Source: Sipunculus nudus (lineage: Eukaryota > Annelida > Sipuncula > Golfingiida > Sipunculidae). Taken from it: a DNA stretch of 64,000 nt. Each line of letters starts with the position of its first letter. Position 1 is the first letter of the stretch. The stretch lies in the NCBI GenBank assembly GCA_026874595.1, contig CM049316.1, positions 41,619,695 through 41,683,694 on the forward strand, in the 5' to 3' direction. Shown here piece after piece: positions 57,725-64,000 of this stretch. The notes beneath the pieces are model-generated. The model saw only the letters and a program-made list of their open reading frames with translations. It ran no database searches and had not been told where the DNA came from. Position numbers and translations under genes: made by a program.

Positions 57725-59240
57725 TATTCTGCAGACAGGACATTGCCTTAATCCTTAAAATAAAGCAGCATTCACAGGTCTCATACAATAAGTGAAATGG
57801 AGATATCACAAACATCAACAGTTCAATTTTAAATACAAAAACATTGAACATTAAAACTAATAAGTAAGAAGAGAGAAGAAAAAAAACAATACAACTTCCA
57901 AGAGAATACAGCAGAGGTTTCGTTTCTGTATCACACAAAACAGTGCCTTATCTGGCCCTTCAAATGAAAATGAAATGCAATGGATCCTGACAAAACTGTG
58001 ACCAGGCACAGTTTGAAATTTCAGTGTGTGACTAAGTTTACAGATTGCTGATAAATGCTGTGCATGATGGTGACATTTTATCCTTACTGTCTGTTGATAC
58101 TCAGGTTATAGTGATGATATTTTCAGTGAAATGTTGAGAAGGAATCAATCTGATCCAGATCTTTGAGTAAACCTGAAATTAAAATAAACTGCACAAGTGA
58201 GTGTTCCTTGTAAAATCTCACGAAGTATGGCATGTATTTTTAATACTTCACTCTAATTTTACTTATTGTATATTCAGTTCTGTATGATCATGAAATAGTT
58301 TCATCTTGTTATGCAACCCAGATTATATTGGTTATATCTGTGTCATGGCATGATGTCATGGTATCTGTTTCATCAGGTGCTCGTTCCATGTGTTTATAAG
58401 AAGAGAATTGGCTGATTATGAAATAATCTTTATTATGGTCAAGGTATAGGATATGAGATGAAGGGACCTTGTTAGAACACCATCTGTGCCTAAGTGCCAT
58501 TGTAGTGAGTTTTTGACAGAACCTTACAGTTTCACTCAAATGTCTGTATGACAGATGATGATGACCTCTAGATTTCTTACCATATACATGTAGTTGCCTT
58601 CATCATCAGTCTGTATACAGTACAACTAGTGTTGAAAGGCTGTTGACATCTCTTTTTAAATGAAATAATCTTTATCTTTTATTAATAATTATAGTGGCCA
58701 TATTGTATTCTAAAAGGACTGTCAGTCTGGTCTTATTTATTTCTTTGTCAATGAAGAAGGTACTACTTAATAAGTGGATGTCAGTGACATTAAGCAGAGA
58801 ATACACAACTCAAAGCATTCAGGAATTTACATAGACTGATCAGGCCTTCTTTGAGCAGTGACCCCAGTCATATACAGAAAACTGCTTTGCAGTGGCTATC
58901 CATCCTTTTGTATGATATTGCTGTGCACAGTTTGTAATTTTAACATTAGTCTCTGAGTGAAAAACTAACACAAAAGAATACATTCGACTCTCTTGTGTCA
59001 GCTTAGATACATAACTGGTAAATCACATTAAACAAAAAGGTGAGTACTGAGGTAAGTTAAAGCTGACAAATATATTTGAGCTGAACAAGATATAATATCA
59101 AAATACCTTCTGCTTATACATCTGTCTCCCAGCTTTACAAATGAATCTGTTATGGTGCTGCAGTCTGGTGAAAATATAAGGAATTGTTAAGATGGTTGAT
59201 CTTAAGGTAATTTAGTGTTTAAATTTCAGAGTTGATACAT
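57725..59240. other. AT-rich non-coding stretch
   Basis: One 38-base segment (59002-59039) lies between a good acceptor (CTCTTGTGTCAG) and a good donor (AAAAAG/GTGAGT), but all three frames contain stops. It could only be an untranslated or poison exon. Otherwise nothing supported. Confidence 0.4.
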
Positions 59241-59244
59241 ATCT

Positions 59245-59907
59245 GGGCCCAGTTTCACTAAGAGTGCATATGGTTTAAGTCAAATTTTACAGAAACGCCT
59301 CCCAAGTCGGCTAATGTAAGCCCAAGAGATAAGTCAGTTTCACTAATCGCGATTTAGCTAAGTTGGTCTGAACCTTGGAAATCCCCTTTTTAACGCCACC
59401 TATTGATGAAATGGTATATTAAAAACGTCCTATATGGAGACACAAACACTGCGCGGAAGATAGTAACATGGAATTTTTATTAATCCTGTATTATTCCTCG
59501 GAACATTTTAAATGAATAGTAAAAAAAAAAACGTGTCTGAACATCGTGGTATTGCTGTGCTTGACTTACAAAACAAACAACAACCCCCAGGATATGTATT
59601 CGTTGGTTTACAGACACCTTTCAGGGAAATAGCACGTGGCGTGACGTCATTATTGCCTGTGACGTATACCTTACCACGCTCGACAGGTGGCTGTAGGGTC
59701 ACATGCAACAAGTGCAAGTGATATATAATGTGTTATAAACCCATAAAAAACAGAGTTAAGCCTCCTTGGTGCAGGCTTAGTATTTCAGCCCGCCAGGTGA
59801 CTTAAGTCACTAACTTTTTTTAAGAAACTGACTTAAAGCTCGATAAAAGTGACTTAAGTCAAAAACACGGAATAACAGGCTTAAGTCGGTTTAATGAAAC
59901 TGGGCCC
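59245..59907. mobile_element. Non-autonomous DNA transposon with GGGCCCAGTTTCA ends
   Basis: The left end GGGCCCAGTTTCACTAA and right end TTTAATGAAACTGGGCCC are inverted copies. Subterminal CTTAAGTC/GACTTAAG words recur several times on both sides and CACTAATCGCGATTTAGC lies inside the left part. Length is 663 bases. A GC-richer interior (ATAGCACGTGGCGTGACGTC, GTGACGTATACC) holds a 69-codon frame open on both strands with no recognisable domain. No clear target-site duplication seen. Confidence 0.75.
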
Positions 59908-60099
59908 TGGCATTGGCAGAGGTATCTAATCTTACTTGTTGGCATCAAAGTTGTTTATATGATCACCAGCTTGTCCACTAGAAAGGCTGTCTGCCCCATA
60001 ATGGACAAAAGGGGTGTGGAAATGGTGAATATATAGTAAGTACAGGCATTTCTGGACATCAGTTTCAAAGCCCAGCCCATTGAGGCTTTTTTCAAGTAA

Positions 60100-60480
60100 T
60101 TAAATCAGACCTACATTTTCCCAGTACCCCGCGTGCCATTGTTATTGTTCTTTTCTTGTCCAGACTCTTAATTGATGTAATATTCTTAGAGTGTACATTG
60201 ACTCTCTGGGTTGTATGCCTGGCCAGATGACCGGGGAATGTGACAAAGGAGAAGCCAAGTTGATGAAATAGAAGCCGGTCGGAGTAGCTGAGTGGAGAGT
60301 GACACCTGCATGTGCGGAGGTTATCCAAAAGGAACAGGAGACCCACAGCTCTGTCTGATGTAGGGAACACTGCAGTAGCACCCTTTTTGGCGAGTGAAAA
60401 CAAATTTAGCTCATTCTGTACATCTGTTATTATCATTGCTTCTCCAAGTCTGCCTTCCATCAAACTCTAATTCACTTAGG
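60100..60480. promoter_or_regulatory. Candidate conserved non-coding block
   Basis: Complex sequence includes GTGCCATTGTTATTGTTCTT (two SOX-like ATTGTT words), CTCTTAATTGATGTAATATT (TAATTG), GCCTGGCCAGATGACCGGGG and GAAGCCGGTCGGAGTAGCTG. The 123-codon minus-strand frame (60092-60463) has a fairly even composition, but no splice or homology evidence supports it. I favour a non-coding element. Confidence 0.3.
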
Positions 60481-60484
60481 GCCT

Positions 60485-61120
60485 TTAGAGAGTTCTTTCC
60501 TTGCAATAACAGTGAGTGTTTCTGTATTCCTAATTCCTGACAGATTAGTAAACATTACCAGTGTTTCCTCGAGGATTTATCTGTATGCAGGATGGAATTC
60601 CCACTACTAAGCCACTTCAGTTTAGAGGGCAATATTCATATGGAAAGTAGGACATTGAAACTGTATGCTTCTGATGTGAGATATTTCCCGTGTAGCTGCT
60701 AATCTACTTCAGACTTAAGTTACAGAGAAATGACATTATTCATACTCTTGGCATTACCTATTAGTTAATACCCTGTCAGATATCTTTAAAATTCTAGGAA
60801 ATGTCATTTAATTTTGATTAAAGACAAAATCTTCCTGCAGTACTGTTCCCTTCTTCTAAAGTAATATTATATAAATGTTCTTGTTTATTCAATTTCCGTT
60901 CACTTTTTTTGTTTTTCATAGATAACAGTAGAAACAACATGCTTATGCCATATAAAGTTTAAAGTAAAGTTAGTGTATATGAAAACATTGAGGACAAGAT
61001 TAAGATATATTGTATCCTCTCATTAAAAAAAAAATAATGCCTACATGTTTGTAATATTTATCTAAATATTTTGAAGTGTTTTGCTTATTATCTTGCCAAA
61101 ACATCCTTAAAAGGAATATT
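60485..61120. other. AT-rich non-coding stretch
   Basis: No supported exon, RNA or repeat. Confidence 0.4.
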
Positions 61121-61127
61121 GTTGTTT

Positions 61128-61930
61128 TTGTGCAGAAGTAGGCACATGCAAGAGTTGTTTTTCAGAAGGAAGTAAAGGCAATAGTTTTCATTGAGAAGTA
61201 GGAGCAGGCAAGAGTTGTCTTTCAGGAGTAGGCACAGGCAACCTTTGTCATTCAGAATTATAGGCACAGGCAACCTATGTCTTCAGGATAAGGCACAGGC
61301 AACCGTTGTCATTCAGGAGTAGGCACAGGCAACCGTTGTCATTCAGGAGTAGGCACAGGCAACCTTTGTAATTCAGGAATAAGCACAGGCAACCTTTGTA
61401 ATTCAGGAATAAGCACAGGCAACCTTTGTAATTCAGGAATAAGCACAGGCAACCTTCGTCTTTCAGAATTATAGGCACAGGCAACCTATGTCTTTCAGGA
61501 GTAGGTACAGGCATTCTTTGTCATTCTGGAGTAGGCACAGGCATTCTTTGTCATTCTGGAGTAGGCACAGGCATTCTTTGTCATTCTGGAGTAGGCACAG
61601 GCATTCTTTGTCATTCTGGAGTAGGCACAGGCATTCTTTGTCATTCTGGAGTAGGCACAGGCATTCTTTGTCATTCTGGAGTAGGCACAGGCATTCTTTG
61701 TCATTCTGGAGTAGGCACAGGCATTCTTTGTCATTCTGGAGTAGGCACAGGCATTCTTTGTCATTCTGGAGTAGGCACAGGCATTCTTTGTCATTTAGGA
61801 GTAGGCACAGGCATTCTTTGTCATTCTGGAGTAAGCACTGGCATTCTTTGTCATTCTGGAGTAGGCACAGGTATTCTTTGTCATTCAGGAATAGGCACAG
61901 GCAACCTTTGTCATTCAGAAGGAGTTGCAA
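61128..61930 (+). repeat. 30-bp minisatellite
   Basis: About 26 units. The centre (61500-61870) has a dozen nearly identical copies of CATTCTTTGTCATTCTGGAG, TAGGCACAGG. The left flank has a variant block of CAACCTTTGTAATTCAGGAA, TAAGCACAGG and more decayed outer units to about 61128. The outermost decayed units reach about 62150. Since 30 is a multiple of three, long frames are open on both strands (195 codons plus, 178 and 99 codons minus) that simply repeat a ten-residue period. I see no start context, splice site or domain to argue for translation. Confidence 0.97.
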
Positions 61931-62395
61931 CCAACAGTTATCAGTCAGGTGTAGACAGCTGTTGTTCAGATGTAAGCAACATACCTTTGAATTCACCAGG
62001 AACATTTGCTCGAATACCTTCTCATACCATGGGTACAGATCCTATTTATACTTATATGACAACAGGAAATTTTAAAACAGTGTTGATTGTGATGTTAAGG
62101 GTCTGTGTAAAGGTACAGGCAAGAGTTCTTGTTTTGAGTAAGGCACAAGGAGGAGTATGTTTTTACCACCCTTAAAAAACCTCTGTTGCAGTTCATTCCT
62201 TGATATTTGCCTCATTTTGTTTTTGTTCACTCTGCTCCTGGTGGAACTCCTTTAAACTCTTTACGTTATGACTCTTTAAACCTTTAGGGATCAGAAAGCC
62301 ATTGAAAACCAGAGAATAGGAGCGTACAGATGATGTTTTACAGAAAAGTTGGCAATGTATTCTAAGTTTAAGGATGCTGCCACACTTGACCTTAC

Positions 62396-62480
62396 TTGAG
62401 CCATCTACACTGACACAATGAAACCATATGTCCTGGAACACTTTACGCATCTTGTGCTCTTCATAGTTGCCAGAAAATTT
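62396..62480 (-). CDS. Candidate internal coding exon, minus strand (begins KFSGNYEEHK)
   Basis: On the minus strand the acceptor is TTATACCCTCACACAG and the donor GGCTCAA/GTAAGG. The 85-base exon is open in phase 0: KFSGNYEEHKMRKV, then FQDIWFHCVSVDGS plus one base. Composition is coding-like, with two aromatic clusters. Another frame stops at the seventh codon. Reading past the donor stays open for about 58 more codons to a TGA at 62193, so a terminal exon is also possible. Family not recognised. Confidence 0.4.
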
Positions 62481-62888
62481 CTGTGTGAGGGTATAACAAC
62501 AATTCAGGAGATATATACTCTCAAAAGGTGTCCTTTATTACATTTCGTTGATCCAAGCCCTGCATATGATAAAAACTGATATTACTAAAAAATTTATGCA
62601 GGGAATAGGCATTTTCCCTCCAGTCTAACCTCTGTTGCACCTTTTTGGATAAACTGTTTAATTGAGCTTATAGATGTGAAAGGGTAAAATTTAAAGACAA
62701 AAAGCATGTATCAGCATACATCAAAATCCAGTGCAAAGTAGAAATTTTGTATTTCCAATTATCTTATTCCATCTATTGAGAAAATAATGCATTCATGCAA
62801 ATATTCGACATACACAGTATTTAGTATATAAAGGGAATTAGAAAAATAGCAGATTTCTAAAGAAAAAAAAAAACTTATATCTTCTCAG

Positions 62889-62952
62889 GAAATGATGCTG
62901 TGGACTCAGAATATTTTGTGGGTTTGGTGGTTAAAAATATTAGTTTTGAGAG
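62889..62952 (+). CDS. Candidate coding exon, plus strand (NDAVDSEYFVGLV...)
   Basis: The acceptor is CTTATATCTTCTCAG and the donor GAGAG/GTAAGTTATT, both close to consensus. In phase 1 in, phase 2 out, it reads NDAVDSEYFVGLVV, then KNISFE; a second frame is open but Trp/Leu-rich and less natural, and the third stops at codon two. Length is 64 bases. The upstream 12-A run precedes the pyrimidine tract. Phase fits the candidate exons at 19915 and 43151 but not those at 25578 or 26788, where joining would create TGA. The peptide is too short to assign to a family. It lies between the two minus-strand candidates, so one set may be false. Confidence 0.4.
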
Positions 62953-63086
62953 GTAAGTTATTTTATGGTTTGCAAATTGAAAGAGGTTGTCAGAAAAGCA
63001 GAATACTTCCTTACAATTAAACCCCCTCTGGGAATAAATCTGAATCTACAGTATCTGTTGTTCTAATCCTGAAGTGTTGGACATAC

Positions 63087-63297
63087 CCGGTTTTCTCCAC
63101 CTGCTTGTTCCCACATTATCAATAGCTGAGATGATCCTCCCCCGGAGATCTTCCATGTGAGACAAGTTGCAGTATTTTTGTCCTATTGATCTTTCTTTGT
63201 CAGAGTCAGCAGGTTTCTTTGTGTTTCTAGAAGGATCATAACCCAAGGCCTTCATGTAAAATGGAACACCAGTATGATGAATGATGCTGATAATGTG
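63087..63297 (-). CDS. Candidate coding exon, minus strand (contains MKALGYDPSRNTKKP)
   Basis: On the minus strand the acceptor is AAATTGTTTCTTAG and the donor AAACCGG/GTATGT. The 211-base frame is open throughout (phase 0 in, phase 1 out): HIISIIHHTGVPFY, then MKALGYDPSRNTKKPADSDK, ERSIGQKYCNLSHMED and LRGRIISAIDNVGTSRWRKP. It is hydrophilic, with Lys/Arg/Asp-rich stretches typical of real protein and unlike the chance frames elsewhere in this window. An alternative acceptor lies nine bases further in. Phase does not join it directly to the 62396 exon, so an unseen exon would be needed between them. Family not recognised. Confidence 0.5.
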
Positions 63298-63299
63298 CT

Positions 63300-64000
63300 A
63301 AGAAACAATTTGGTCCATCCTTGAAATTTAAAGCCTGTCTTGCTAGTTACTGAAGCTGCTTTGAATACCAAAATTGCCACCACAGTGCTTTTTGTATAAC
63401 CTCTGTTGATGTAAAGCTTGCAGTAGAGAACCTAATTTATAAATCTAAAGATTTCTATGGGCGTTTACACTTAGTATAATTATTAATGAATATAAGATCT
63501 GTAAATGTATGAAAGATTCCATTGTCTATAAGGTACATGAATATCTCTTAATAGGATCAGTTGGAGCAACATCAGGACACCTATTGTATAAGTCATTCAA
63601 AAAGTTTCACAAAAATAAGAAGAATATTGTGTGAATATGTTTTATAGAGAAATACTCAAGGCAGAGAAAGATAGAGAAAAGAGAAATGGGGTTGATTGGG
63701 AGGGGAGAGGGTTCTTGAAGAGAAGGAAAAGGACTAGCTGTCATGAGAAATGGGGGAATGATGTGTTGATGGGAATGATGAGTATCTGAGATTTGGCAAT
63801 GTAGAAAAATAAATATATATTATTATTTATTAAAATTATATAAATCAATCGAAAAATAAATAAAACACTTTTGCTCTTCCAAAAGTGCCACATATATTGC
63901 TTTATGTCAGTCACTTATGACAATATGAGCTGGTGTTTATATTTAAAGGACAGAGGATCACTGGAAAAATGTCACAGAAAACAAAGCCAGAGTCAGCTTC
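63300..64000. other. AT-rich non-coding stretch with a GA-rich patch
   Basis: 63655-63780 is purine-rich (AAAGATAGAGAAAAGAGAAA, GGGAGGGGAGAGGG). No exon, RNA or repeat otherwise supported to the window edge. Confidence 0.5.

Noticed and set aside
59002-59039. 38-bp segment with excellent acceptor and donor
   Set aside because: All three frames contain stop codons, so it cannot be a coding internal exon. It may be an untranslated or chance exon.
60092-60463. 123-codon minus-strand frame
   Set aside because: Reasonable composition, but no recognised domain and no splice signals at the limits. The region has motif content typical of a non-coding element.
61469-62075. Repeat proteins of 178-195 codons on both strands
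   Set aside because: Frames arise because the 30-bp unit has no stops in several frames. Simultaneous opening on both strands argues against selection for coding.
1-64000. CRISPR array, prokaryotic genes, rRNA or intact tRNA genes
   Set aside because: All regular arrays are directly abutting tandem repeats without unique spacers. Only SINE-derived tRNA-like boxes were found. No prokaryote-style coding density occurs anywhere.
1-64000. Reverse transcriptase, integrase, transposase or viral genes
   Set aside because: No frame shows recognisable polymerase or integrase motifs. All mobile elements seen appear non-autonomous.

Overview
This window looks like intronic or intergenic DNA from an invertebrate animal genome, most likely a mollusc and perhaps a bivalve. 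It is AT-rich, has no operon-like gene packing and no long open reading frame outside tandem repeats, and contains long TA microsatellites, several minisatellites, a tRNA-derived SINE, terminal-inverted-repeat MITEs, and a set of hairpin-ended repeats with GTCCGTCCGTC-type leaders of the kind I associate with molluscan genomes. The assignment rests on these features and not on a species-specific match.

Layout. 1-8.9 kb is AT-rich DNA holding a fold-back element with a 238-bp near-perfect palindrome (925-2704) and a patch of degenerate long tandem repeats (about 6.2-8.06 kb). 8.9-14.0 kb is a dense repeat cluster: a 3.4-kb hairpin-ended element built of 336-bp monomers (8938-12339), a second element nested inside it (10986-12157, 280-bp monomers), a relative of the nested element (12582-13443), and a 41-bp minisatellite that starts exactly at that relative's end. 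14-19.4 kb holds a CCAAT-containing repeat, a SINE (16.8-17.1 kb) and a MITE (18.95 kb). 19.4-20.75 kb is the only clear CpG island. It has NRF1/E2F-like motifs and a short candidate first coding exon ending at a good splice donor (19915-19945).

From 20.8 kb to the right end the sequence reads like very large introns on the plus strand. Small candidate exons bounded by good splice signals lie at 25578-25626, 26788-26866, 43151-43182 and 62889-62952. Blocks of more complex, GC-richer sequence (24.6, 26.9-27.7, 33.3-34.0, 40.6-41.5, 46.9-47.3, 49.5-49.9, 51.6-52.0, 60.1-60.5 kb) look like conserved non-coding elements around a developmental regulator. Two candidate exons of a minus-strand gene lie at 62396-62480 and 63087-63297. 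None of these gene models is complete and I name no gene with confidence. A weak resemblance of the 26788 exon to the N-terminal region of basonuclin is noted only as a lead.

The most interesting signal is a group of four sequence-unrelated repeat families (8938-12339 and 29383-30878; 10986-12157; 55681-57376; 56317-56992). They share one architecture: a hairpin made from the element's own first ~30 bases, subterminal inverted repeats that recur near the 3' end, a core of long non-coding tandem monomers, and a 3' end of CTAG or YTTG followed by T. Two of them are nested in tandem monomers of another family, so the empty sites can be read from sister monomers. Both insertions lie in T tracts, and one shows no target duplication. 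This matches what is known of Helentron-associated non-autonomous elements (HINEs), but the assignment is my inference.
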